Source: Polytrichum commune
Lineage: Eukaryota > Streptophyta > Polytrichopsida > Polytrichales > Polytrichaceae
Assembly: GCA_950295325.1 (NCBI GenBank)
Contig: OX485806.1
Location: 14,384,001-14,448,000, forward strand
DNA: 64,000 nucleotides
Direction: 5' to 3'
The position numbers and the translations under genes were made by a program. The notes under the pieces are model-generated. The model saw only the letters and a program-made list of their open reading frames with translations, did no database searches and was not told the origin of the DNA. Below, one piece after another: positions 48,585-58,036 of the stretch; within the stretch, counting starts at the first letter, position 1, and each line of letters begins with the position of its first letter.

Positions 48585-49745
48585 AAATGAAAAAAAAAAC
48601 CCCAACCCCACCCACTAATCTACCACCAGTTCCCCCTCAAAATCAAACTTACAAAACATTCAACCCATATACATGAGCATCCTCACCCCATCCCATATGG
48701 TCTCTCGGTACCGAGACACCCTCAAATGAGAAAAAAAAAACCTCAACCCACCCACTAATGTACCACCAATTCCCCTTTAAAATGATACTTAGCAAAAATC
48801 AACTCATATACATGAGCATCCTCACCCCCTCTCCTATGGTGTCTCGGTATCGAGACACCCTCAAATGAGAAAAAAAAAACCCCAACCCACCCACTAATGC
48901 ACCACCAATTCCTCTTCCAAATGAGACTTAGCAAAAATCAAGCCATTATACATGAGCATCCTCACCCCCTCTCCTATGGTGTCTCGGTACAAATGAGAAA
49001 AAAAAAACCCCAACCCACCCACTAATCTACCACCAATTCCCCCTCAAAATGAGACTTAGCAAAAATCAACCCATATACATGAGCATCCTCACCCCCTCAA
49101 ATGAAAAAAAAACAAACCCCCTAATATCTTTGGACCTTCATAACTTCCACTTGCGTTGTCCAAATCTAACAAACAACCGCTCTATTGTTATTTACATTCA
49201 ACGTAGATGGCAATGCACACCTTAGTTGTTCCATTCAAGCAAGTACTCAGAAAGTTATGCCTCTTCAAACCTTAGCAGTGGCCGGGGAGTGGCTCCCAAG
49301 ACTGCTAAGGTTTGAAGGGGCATAACTTTCTCAGTACTTGCTTGAATGGGGCAAGTGAGGTGTGCATTGACATTTAAGTCTCATTTTGAGGGGGGATTGG
49401 TGGTAGATTAGTGGGTGGGTTGGGGTTTTTTTTTCCTCATTTGAGGGTGTATCGGCACCGATACATCATAGGAGAGGGGGTGAGGATGCTCATGTATATG
49501 GGTTGATTTTTGCTAAGTCTCATTTTGAGGGGGAACAGGTGGTAGATTAGTGGGTGGGTTGGGTTTATTTTTTCTCATTTGAGGGTGTTTCGGCACCGAA
49601 ACACTATAGGAGAGGGGGTGAGGATGCTCATGTATATGGGTTGATTTTTGCTAAGTCTGATTTTGAGGGGGAATAGGTGGTAGATTAGTGGGTGGGTTGG
49701 GTTTTTTTGCAAGTGGAAGTTATGAAGGTCCGAAGATATTAGGGG
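48585..49745. repeat. 1.15-kb palindromic satellite
   Basis: Left arm: about four units of roughly 125-150 bp with ACCCACCCACTAAT, CCACCAATTCC, GACTTAGCAAAAATCA, CATATACATGAGCATCCTCA and TCTCGGTACCGAGACA. Right arm (49370-49745): three inverted units of the same repeat. The centre near 49285 is a stem CCTTAGCAGT/ACTGCTAAGG flanked by a longer inverted block (GCATAACTTTC...CAAGCAAGTACT). The flank block CTAATATCTTTGGACCTTCA at 49121 is mirrored at about 49717-49742. A long transcript through it would form double-stranded RNA. Confidence 0.85.
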
Positions 49746-51249
49746 CTAAGTTGTGTCATGTAATGACGCTCTCGGCCCCGAGAAGGGGTAGGGGGTTGGG
49801 TTCAATCTTTGTTTCGGGGACCCTCTCGGCTCCGAGAGGGTAAGGTATGTGTTGAACGGGGCCTGATTAGTATTGACGTCCTCCACCCTGTTGGTTCCAA
49901 GACCTCCCCCCACATTCCAAATTTCACACTCAATTTCAACCAAATATTTTTAGCCTCTAATCAAAATCACTAAATACCTTACCTTCTCTCAAGCACAACC
50001 TAAACATCCTCCACTTGGAGCCATTCCCGGGTCAATGATGTCTAGGGCTTGGTCCTGCGCGAGCGCCCCACTGAAATTGGCATATCTCCTACCTCACACC
50101 TCCACTGTCGCGACCCTTGCTAGCTTTTCTTCACTTAGCTCAATCACTTTCCAACCCTAGCAAGTGTCCCGAGCGCTAACCTGCACATCCCACGCACATG
50201 CATGGTTAGCTTTCAAAACCGCGGACCTTCAATCTCATATTTGGTCACCAAACCCTCCTACACATGCATTCGGGACTCTTCCCCTTAGTAGGTAACCCAT
50301 GGCTAAGGTGGACTTCCATCCATGGAAGTCCACTCCTTAGTTGGTCATAGTGTTGGTAGGACAACACTACAACCACCCGGAGCACATTGCCAAGTATGCT
50401 CCGGGGGGGTCGGTCGGCAAAGCCGCCTCACCCATATAAGCCTCTAGGACTTTTGGCGGGGCCCCTCCCCCACCGTCAACATCCCTTTTGTCTCTCTACC
50501 AAGAGTTGGGGCCAAGTAGACATTTTCCCTTAGCCGCTGGGTCTAGAAGCCTCCCTGCAGCTTCAGACCTTCATAACTTCCACGTGCAGTCTTTGAATCT
50601 AACAACCAACCACTCTATCGTCATCTACGTTTCACGTTGATGCCGATGGACACCTCACTTGCCCCATTCGGACAAGTACCAAGGAAGTTATGCCTGTTTA
50701 AACCTTTGCAGTCCCGGGAGCCACTCCCAGGCCACTGCTGTTCCAGGGCGCTGTCCCGGGACATCATCCCACTCAAAGTGCTATATCTCCTAGCTCACAC
50801 CTCAGATTGAGGTGTTCTTGAGCGTTCTAGAATTGGGACGCCATAAGCTACTCATAGCTTATGGCTTTACCCTCATGACTCCTAGTCTTCGTGGGTGGGA
50901 GGTGTTCTAAACGCCCGGGGCCCTCACCCACATTAGGATCACTTGGTCCCTCTCACCAATGGCGTCACAAGTCCCGGGTGTCACTCCGGGGTCCCCTCTG
51001 TGCCCATAGTGTTGCGGGCACTCCTTATGGAGAGGTGCGCGACATCCACCCCCTACTGCCTCTTGGAACCGAGAACCCCATAATGTGACATAACAAAACA
51101 TTCATCAAAGCAACTCCCCCTAACCTGAAATCCTTTCAACCTACCATTCAATCTATAGTGTGACTTATTTTCATCCATATTCAGAGAACTCAATTTCACA
51201 TGCCATTTTTGCAAAAATCTAAACGTGTATCTGCCCTTATTGCATATTA
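49746..51249. other. GC-richer non-coding interior of the 7-kb element
   Basis: Includes a diverged direct copy (about 50560-50735) of the 49128-49290 block: ACCTTCATAACTTCCAC, AACAACCAACC, CTTGCCCCATTC and GAAGTTATGCC. It also contains palindromes such as GGACTTCCATCCATGGAAGTCC near 50310-50332. No domain-bearing frame was found. Confidence 0.5.
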
Positions 51250-52007
51250 TCTGTGACCCAAACAAAATGTGCAAATTGAGTATTCTTTTGTCTCCTCGTC
51301 TGATCCGCTCTTATTGGGATTGTTGTGATGCTCACTCTCTGTCATTGATGGTTCGCGTGATCCTCTATGCTCCTGTTCTTCCTCTATTGGTTGTAGTTCC
51401 ATGTTCCTATTTGATGACCTGTGTCAACCTCTCCACACGCATTGGATGCAATCCTTGGAGAAACATACCAAAAACAGGAAACTCAAAACTCGAGTTGGTA
51501 AGTCTATACTTGCCTCTATATTTCATGTATAGTTCATTTTTTATAGTTCAACTACATTGATTCCGCCATTATCCGGATGAGTTTCCCACCCGGCATTCAA
51601 GGAAATTGATTAGGCGCAACAAGAAGGCCCCGATAACAAAACACGCCAATAATTGTGCCTCAACCCTATCACTGAAAGCCAAAGTGCACAAATTGTGCAT
51701 GCTTCCAGCCCCTGCCTTAGGATGCATCGTCTCATTGGATTCCGGCACGCCCCCAAAGGTTCAACAATACTACTTGACGATTTCGTAGCTGCCAGCATGC
51801 ATTTGTCCTAACTTCAAGGAGATGGCGACTAAAGCAATTGGAAAACGGGGTCAATGGGCCAACTGTAAGCATTTATATTATTTGTTTACTATAGTGTGTG
51901 ATTTGGACTCGGATTCAGACACGTTCATTCATGCAGCTAGTTTTAGCTTCAACGAAGTGAAGCGAGTTTTGAAGGGTGGTTTGTTGAAGTACCTTGATTC
52001 TTAGAGT
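51250..52007 (+). pseudogene. SWIM-like zinc-finger protein fragment
   Basis: A probable exon ends at a GTAAGT donor near 51499 (SMFLFDDLCQPLHTHWMQSL). The distal part at about 51780-52004 reads CPNFKEMATKAIGKRGQWAN followed by CKHLYYLFTIVCDL and then FIHAASFSFNEVKRVLKGG. The CPxF...WANCKHLYYLF pattern resembles SWIM-type zinc fingers (CxC...CxH). SWIM fingers also occur in MULE transposases, so this may be a remnant of transposition machinery or a captured host gene. Frames are broken. Confidence 0.4.
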
Positions 52008-52423
52008 TTTCTGTTTCTTTAAAGAAACATATGTATGCAAGATATGTTATAATGATGATGTAGTGAGACTAAAAGGGCCACTACAAGACATTTGACGCAC
52101 CACATGTATTTCTCTTTCCCAAAGTTGCGTGACCCTTTTAGAGTACCACTAATTCTCATTATACTAAAACAATATGTGTTTGACTTGAGACAAACCCATA
52201 TTTATTACTGATATTACTTCCAAATGTTCAATTAAACACCCTAAACCATATTTTTCACTGATACAATAACATTTTTTCCTGTATCAGAGCCCTTAATTGT
52301 CCACGGTCATAGGTCCCACTGTTCACTAAGTTTAGAAAAAAAGTCCTAAAAATAATTTTAGTCCAAAAATACCATAAACTTACTGCTTAAAATAACATTT
52401 TAATCAAAATATCTCGGAAGTTA
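52008..52423. other. right subterminal region of the 7-kb element
   Basis: AT-rich, non-coding. Inverted weak similarity to the left subterminal region (TATGACCG blocks at about 45562 and 52300). Confidence 0.5.
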
Positions 52424-52490
52424 CCGCTCACCGCTCACCGCTCACCGCTCACCGCTCACCGCTCACCGCTCACCGCTCACCGCTCACCGC
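52424..52490 (-). repeat. GAGCGGT heptamer array, right (9 units plus partial)
   Basis: Nine perfect CCGCTCA units and a partial tenth (CCGC), in inverted orientation to the left array. Unit number differs between the ends (6 against 9), showing independent expansion or contraction. Confidence 0.9.
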
Positions 52491-52510
52491 TTGCAAAATA
52501 GCTTCGTCCC

Positions 52511-52743
52511 CTATTGAGGGTACAGTTCATCCTGAACTGGCCGTCGTGCCAGAGGGTCTTTCATGTTTTGTGTGTGGAGAGAAGAAAGGAGCGGCTACTA
52601 TGTTCTTGTGTAATCAGTGTCAACGCGGTTGGCACATGGCATGCTTGAGGCCACCCTTGACTTCTCTACCATCTGGACAGTGGAGTTGTCCTCGCTATCG
52701 AGGATCTTCGGTACTTGGTGCTTCCACCAATCGTACTCAATGA
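52511..52743 (+). CDS. pol: Ty3 pol C-terminus: PHD finger
   Basis: Continuation of the Ty3 polyprotein after the 7-kb insertion (PIEG then TVHPELAVVPEG). It reads CFVCGEKKGAATMFLCNQC, QRGWHMACLRPPL and LPSGQWSCPRY. This is the C4HC3 PHD layout: CxxC, CxxC, WHxxC and WxC, but the last ligand is Tyr (PRY where PxC is usual), so the second zinc site is weakened. PHD fingers read histone tails; at the end of an integrase polyprotein it could steer integration, as chromodomains do in chromoviruses. That role is inferred. Confidence 0.8.
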
Positions 52744-53131
52744 TCCTGTGTGGTTTTCATCATCTTGTGCCTGCCCAAATGGCAGATGAGGAGTTATGGC
52801 TTAGAGACGCAATCAACATGAGGCGGTGGATTTAATTTTTTGGGATCTGATGGCCAAACATCAAAGGCGATTAAGGATGGGGCTCACCTTGCACCCAGCC
52901 TACAGTTCCTTGGAATAACGTTTACCACACTAGTTAGTTGCGGAGCAATCTTTCATTATCCATGCCCTTTAGATTGGCATTGGTTCTAGCTGCTTGGCGG
53001 GACTCCTAGTCAGCTGAGGGGGGCATATCGAGGTGTGTTGTTTATGTGTGACTTTGCTATGTTTTAGTGTTGTTTGTTAGTGGTGGTTGGTACTCGAGCT
53101 GCAATGACACACGATCGCTATTTACACGACA
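52744..53131 (+). other. Ty3 3' region: polypurine tract and terminal remnant
   Basis: A frame-shifted tail (ADEELWLRDAINMRRW) suggests a few more codons were once present. A polypurine tract AGGGGGGC lies at 53019-53026, and then about 105 bp run to the terminus TTTACACGACA at 53131. Confidence 0.5.
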
Positions 53132-53575
53132 GTTGTCCATACCACCAGGTACCCCGTCAGCCTTAGCTGTGCCGGAAAGAACCTCGTCAATCATAGTAAA
53201 CCAAATCCATTGCGAACCCGTATTGTCGCCCGTTACGTTGTGTAATTTCTTCTCCTTGTGGTAATGGCACTTAAGCTTGTCCCACTTGTCCCGAACTTGC
53301 GTCCAAGTTCGTCGTGCCTCACTTGGATGGTCCTTTATAACCTGCTCTCGGATCCGCTCCCAATGTTGTTGCTTGAAAACCGCGGTGCCATAATTCTCAA
53401 TGCGCTCCTTTACCAATTCCACTAGGTATTTCGTAGCTCTGTGGGTCCACTCCCTTGCTAGAAGAGGTGGTGACCCTAAACCCACAACGTTCCCGTCATT
53501 TGAAGGTCCCGGAGCGCCTAAAATTGGAGGCGATGCAAGCACCATGGTCCCCCAAAATCCTAATCCTTCCTCCAT
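53132..53575 (-). pseudogene. Harbinger Myb/SANT (trihelix-like) protein, N-terminal part
   Basis: From the ATG at 53575 the frame gives a DNA-binding region: REWTHRATKYLVELVKERIE, KQQHWERIREQVIKDHPSEA and RTWTQVRDKWDKLKCHYHKE. The tryptophan spacing is that of Myb/SANT-like DNA-binding domains encoded by PIF/Harbinger elements, where this protein helps the transposase bind DNA. The frame is then cut by the Ty3 insertion at MDN; the C-terminal part lies at 36145-36376. This half is free of stops. Confidence 0.85.
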
Positions 53576-53787
53576 GGTAAAAATAAAGAGCCTCAACTTC
53601 TAAATGACCCGCCCAACTAAATCCTCGCTATGCTTAAGTGAATGAGAGAGCGAAAAATGCGAAATGAGAGCTTAAGGTGAGCTAAGCTCTTCTTATGCCT
53701 CATTACGAAGGAGTTGGGCCTATTATTTTTAGGAAACGGTTAGGATAATTACCTGAGGAATTTCCCTAAAAGGTAAAGGAATTCCCC

Positions 53788-54500
53788 ATGGCTGATGGGG
53801 GCGGACCCGTCCCTTCCGGGCTGGGGCAGACGGTCCGCTCCGCCTCCCACAGCCGGCGGAGGGAGGGCCGCCATCCAACACCCGACAAATTTCGTCGCCC
53901 TCCGCCTGGCCAAGCGGCGGAGGAACCTTCATGTGCGCAACACTATAGAGCCGGTGCCAGAGAGGGCAACTATTGCTTTGTTTGTTGTTGAGCAAAGCTT
54001 CAAGCGCATGCTGAAACTGTTGTAAATGGCAAGACAATAATCTGGACTATCATCAGAGTTGCCATTTTCACAAGTTTCTCATCTTGAGGTTCGTTAAATC
54101 GTTTCCTTTGAGTTGCAGGTACAATCTGGAGGAGGCTGAACAGTGTTGTGCCTTATGTTGGGTGAGTGTCTCAGGCCACCACTGCAATGAACGGGGAAAA
54201 CCGACTGTTAGTTATAGATGAACCCGATGAGTTTGAGAAATAACGGTTGCCGTTCAAGACTTCAGCAAATTAAAACCCCTGATCACTTTAGAGAATGAAT
54301 GTACCTGTCACTCATAAAGAGAAAGAAACACCAAAAGATGTCAACATGTAGCCGGGTTGGACTTGGAGACACCAGGATCTCGACCGATTGTGCCTGAAAA
54401 TCTCTCCGGACACTGCACCATAGATGCACAAGAACAGCAAAAAAAAACAAGGAGTGAGTAATGCAGAGCTTGCCGATCGAGGTGACAAGAAACCAGACCC
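53788..54500. other. GC-rich block and intergenic DNA
   Basis: 53790-53930 is GC-rich (CCGGCGGAGG, GGCCGCCATCC), comparable in composition to 33560-33750 on the other side of the nest. The rest has no supported gene. Confidence 0.4.
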
Positions 54501-55142
54501 GAAGCTCACAAACAAGGCCCAGATCTTCACCTGTAACTCAGCTGCATGCTTTCAAGGCTCACAGGCCGGCTGATGTGGTTTCGAATTGGCACTCACACCA
54601 TTCGCGCTCAGGAACGCAACAACATGCTGCATGGAAGGTTGTGGGAGTTTGTGATGCGTGAGCAGGGCTGCTCCTCTCCCCCGCAAGAGGATGGATTGCA
54701 TGGAAAGGATTTTGGAAGGTCACAAACAAGGCCCAGATCTTCACCTGTAACTCAGCTGCATGCTTTCAAGGCTCACAGGCCGGCTGATGTGGTTTCGAAT
54801 TGGCACTCACACCATTCGCGCTCAGGAACGCAACAACATGCTGCATGGAAGGTTGTGGGAGTTTGTGATGCGTGAGCAGGGCTGCTCCTCTCCCCCGCAA
54901 GAGGATGGATTGCATGGAAAGGATTTTGGAAGGTCACAAACAACGCCCAGATCTTCACCTGTAACTCAGCTGCATGCTTTCAAGGCTCACATGCCAGCTG
55001 ATGTGGTTTCGAATTGGCACTCACACCATTCGCGCTCAGGAATGCAACAACATGCTGCATTGAAGGTTGTGGGAGTTTGTGATGCGTGAGCAGGGCTGCT
55101 CCTCTCCCCCGCAAGAGGATGGATTGCATGGAAAGGATTTTG
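54501..55142 (+). repeat. 214-bp tandem triplication
   Basis: Three copies start GAAG(C/G)TCACAAACAA at 54501, 54715 and 54929. Copies one and two are almost identical; copy three has a handful of substitutions. Each copy carries the same open frames on both strands with no known domain, so coding function is not supported. Confidence 0.9.
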
Positions 55143-58036
55143 GAAGCTCATAAGGTCCTCCTTTAAGGAAGAACAAATGTCAGATCCCTGTTGGTCGGTA
55201 CCCAGTTATGCCAGGTGGCAGATTTTCTAGTGTTTCTATGACCAGGTGGGAACACACCCTGGATAAGTTTGGAGCCTAGGTGGCCCGAACCCAGTTTTGA
55301 TTGATCGTTGCGTGAACACAAACGTGGCCTAATGGGTTCAAAGCTTTTCACTAATACTACAGCTTTTTGTAAGGGTTAGGTGGGCATGAGAGATGATTCT
55401 AGTAACTTTGCTGAAGTTCCTTTTCACACCGCGGTGACTTCTAACTCCACATCCATTTTGGGTTTGTTGGATGGGGTTGCAGATTGCCTCATCCGCTTAG
55501 CAATTTTAAATCATGAAGATTGTCATTTTCGGTGTCAAAATCGGAGTTCGGATGCAAAAGTTACAAGAGGTCAAAGTGAACATTATTTTTTCTCTTGAAT
55601 GTCATGCCCACGATAAGGTTGATCGCCGCTCCTTGGCAGCACGAGGAGTCCCTCTTGATAGGGAAAGTTCATCTCTTTCCAAAATATATTGCTATCAACA
55701 AGGATGTGTCATCATACTCACAGTAACCTTGCTAGATGTAATGTACTATAGCTTCGGCCATTCACTTCACTACTTACAAGACAAAATATCCTATCAAGAT
55801 GGACACTCTCCCATTGATGTGGACTAGTTGTTGGTCCTAGTGTGGGCATGCTATAAGTAATCACATAGGTCCTCCCAAGTGCTCAACATTGAACTTAGAA
55901 TGGTGTCCTTGTTGTAACATGTGTCTTTTTGGTGTTTGTTCTTAACTACAAAGCTATGCGATATATCACTCAAATGTAGTGGTGACATGTGGGGAGAAAA
56001 CATCAGTTGTGGGTGACTTGAACTGACATGTGGGTAGTGGCTCGTAGTGAAAAGACAAAATGACCCCCAAAGTACTTTAGTCACCTCAATACTTCAATGT
56101 TTGAGCACGGGAAGTGATTGTGTGCGTACATGTTAGACCAACTTTCCTTCAAAAGAACTTCTCCTTCGCACAATTACAATCACAAGTTTGCACTTAAACC
56201 ATTGTCACGATGCAAAATTCCTTAATTCTCCCTTTTGCTAGATTTCAGCATGAGAGAGGGGTGCCAATGCTAACAAATCAAGTTTTGATAGGGTATCCAA
56301 CAAAGGAATTTTATATTGGAAGTCTTTGAGCATGATATCTATAGCTCTATACAAGAAAAACTATGGTTTGAGTATTCAATGTTTGTACATGGTTTCATGC
56401 AATGATTGTGCATGCACAACTTGCTTGCTGGCTTACCAACCAATTAAAATAAAACTCCAATGGAAAGTTCAATCAATGATTTTAAGAGCGTTAATTTCCT
56501 CGAACTATTGGTTGTGGCAATGAAGATAAGTTTTTGCTATGGACCTCAAAACTTATACGCACAAGATTACTTTTCTATACAAACGGCTTTCCTATGTGCA
56601 TGATATATGTTTGATGCAACAATCCTTTGTGAATAAACATAATTACAAAAATTGACTCATGTTCCATATAGAATTTGCAAATCTTTTCCAAGTTGCACAC
56701 ATGCATATTTCACATGCATATTTCACAATGATGTTTTTGAAAGAGGAGTCATTTAATGATGTAGTGTCATTTCACATAAAGTAAAAGTGATAATTTCTCA
56801 TCGATCCTTGTTAAAGTTTCCATGAAGCATCTTAAGAACATGTAGATGTTGATATTTTGATTGGTTTTTATGAATTTTCAAGGTTTAGATCCTTAGACTT
56901 TTATATAGAGATCACAAGGTTAAACAAATTTTCACGAACAACATGGACATGGTCATCTACATCTCAACCTTTACTACTTTCTTTGATAAGGTTGCACCTT
57001 CCAACTCAATAACCTATGGGTAATATACGCAAGAAAAAACACTCAAGAGAGAGACAATTTCTAGGTTTTATTGCAACCAATCATCCATGTCGGTCCGCAT
57101 GCACGAACAATCTATTCAACTACCCTTGTCACACCCCACCTAGGATGGAACATTGCCACATTCATCTTTGACATAAGAACAATACAATTGTGCATGCACA
57201 TGAGACATCAATTTTGAGAACTTTCAAACTTTGTACACTACAAAAGCTTTATAACTTAATCATCATATGTGATTACTATAAGCTTGAACCACCCAATCTT
57301 AATAGAGACAAAAGAGCTCCTCTCTCCTTTCCCAAGCTCTTTGTTATACTCAAAGGTACTCATAGTCTTATCCATCACTATCCATAATATCTATGAGATA
57401 TTTTTATGAGTCTCAACTATTACTAAATATAAACTGATTATTTATATACATAGATCATTTCACTATATGATATTTCTTGTGTTTTGGCTCAAACATAGTT
57501 TTCTAGTGGAAGTGTCTAATTTCAGCTTGATTCATTCATCCATTATGCTACTTGGAATTGTCTAATTCCAACTTCATCCAATCATGCATTCTTCTAGTTC
57601 AAACTATCTAATACCAACTAGATTCGTTCATCCATTATTTTAGTTAGAATTGTCTAATTTAAACTATATTTATTTATTAAGAGTTGTCTAGCTTCATCGA
57701 ATAACATCCATTTGTTGAGAGTTGTCTAACTCTAATTCATATATTCTAGTTGGAGTTGCTCCAACACAAAGATCTTTTAAAGGGAGGTGTCTAACTCCAA
57801 CATAAAGATCTTCAATTGGGAGATGTCTAACTCCCATGCACAATTTCTTCATGGGTTGTCTAGCCCTTGTGCACCATTCTCTCTTGGGTTGTTTGACCCA
57901 ATTCTTTCTTTAGAGTTTGTTTGACTCCAAACATCATTTACTCACATGCTAAGTACAACAAAATATGATCAATCTTTATTTCTTGCATGATCCAGCATTA
58001 AAATCTTTAAATCCAAGTATATCAAAACATGCCACA
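55143..58036. other. intergenic DNA with dispersed repeat copy 3
   Basis: About 55400-55600 holds the third copy of the family at 13810-14050 (GGTGACTTCTAACTCC, GATTGTCATTTTCGGTGTC, GTTACAAGAGGTCAAAG). About 57500-57930 is a degenerate tandem array of a roughly 50-60-bp unit built on GTCTAACTCCAAC. No gene seen. Confidence 0.5.

Larger units (their letters stand above)
45460..52510. mobile_element. 7051-bp TIR transposon with heptamer arrays, type unresolved (MULE-like duplication)
   Basis: The termini are GGGAAAAGCTATTTTGC and, inverted, GGGACGAAGCTATTTTGC. Just inside are arrays of GAGCGGT: six units at 45477-45518 and nine-plus inverted units (CCGCTCA) at 52424-52490. The inverted similarity extends further, weakly (GGTAA.TT, then CCTATGACCG.GG). 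The 9-bp duplication fits Mutator-like or similar superfamilies. No DDE transposase is recognisable. The cargo is a methyltransferase-like gene relic (minus), a palindromic satellite and a SWIM-like gene fragment (plus). Confidence 0.85.
36377..53131 (+). mobile_element. Ty3/gypsy-type LTR retrotransposon with C5-methyltransferase and PHD finger
   Basis: The ends are TGTCACGG... and ...TTTACACGACA, flanked by GTTG (36373-36376 and 53132-53135; a fifth base T also matches). Its excision restores the Harbinger Myb/SANT frame exactly. Coding order on plus: gag with two CCHC knuckles, protease, C5 cytosine methyltransferase-like domain, RT, RNase H, integrase, and PHD finger after a 7-kb foreign insertion. 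A purine tract AGGGGGGC lies at 53019-53026. I could not match a left and right LTR by eye: the right end leaves only about 105 bp after the purine tract, so the right LTR may be truncated or the left end rearranged. Confidence 0.85.
33802..53787. mobile_element. PIF/Harbinger transposon, split by nested insertions
   Basis: Identified by its two genes: a DDE_4-type transposase on plus (34000-36012) and a Myb/SANT-like protein on minus (53575-53132 plus 36376-36145). The element ends are uncertain. An 11-bp inverted match AGGCCCAACTC sits at 33846-33856 and 53711-53721. Outside it both sides have TTACCTTTT-like blocks, and the left one begins GGGCGG, similar to Harbinger termini. Without the two insertions the element would be about 2.4 kb. 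Exact termini and the 3-bp TSD were not proven. Confidence 0.6.

Noticed and set aside
48585-49120. CRISPR-like array of repeats
   Set aside because: Units abut without unique spacers of fixed size, are palindromic as a whole, and lie in a eukaryotic transposon; this is a satellite.
45460-52510. Inner element classed as hAT or Harbinger
   Set aside because: hAT would give 8 bp and Harbinger 3 bp of duplication; 9 bp (CTATTGAGG) is seen, and no matching transposase is present.
54546-55089. Triplicated 109-aa frames as a gene family
   Set aside because: The frames repeat only because the DNA is a 214-bp tandem repeat (not a multiple of three), and frames on the other strand are equally preserved.
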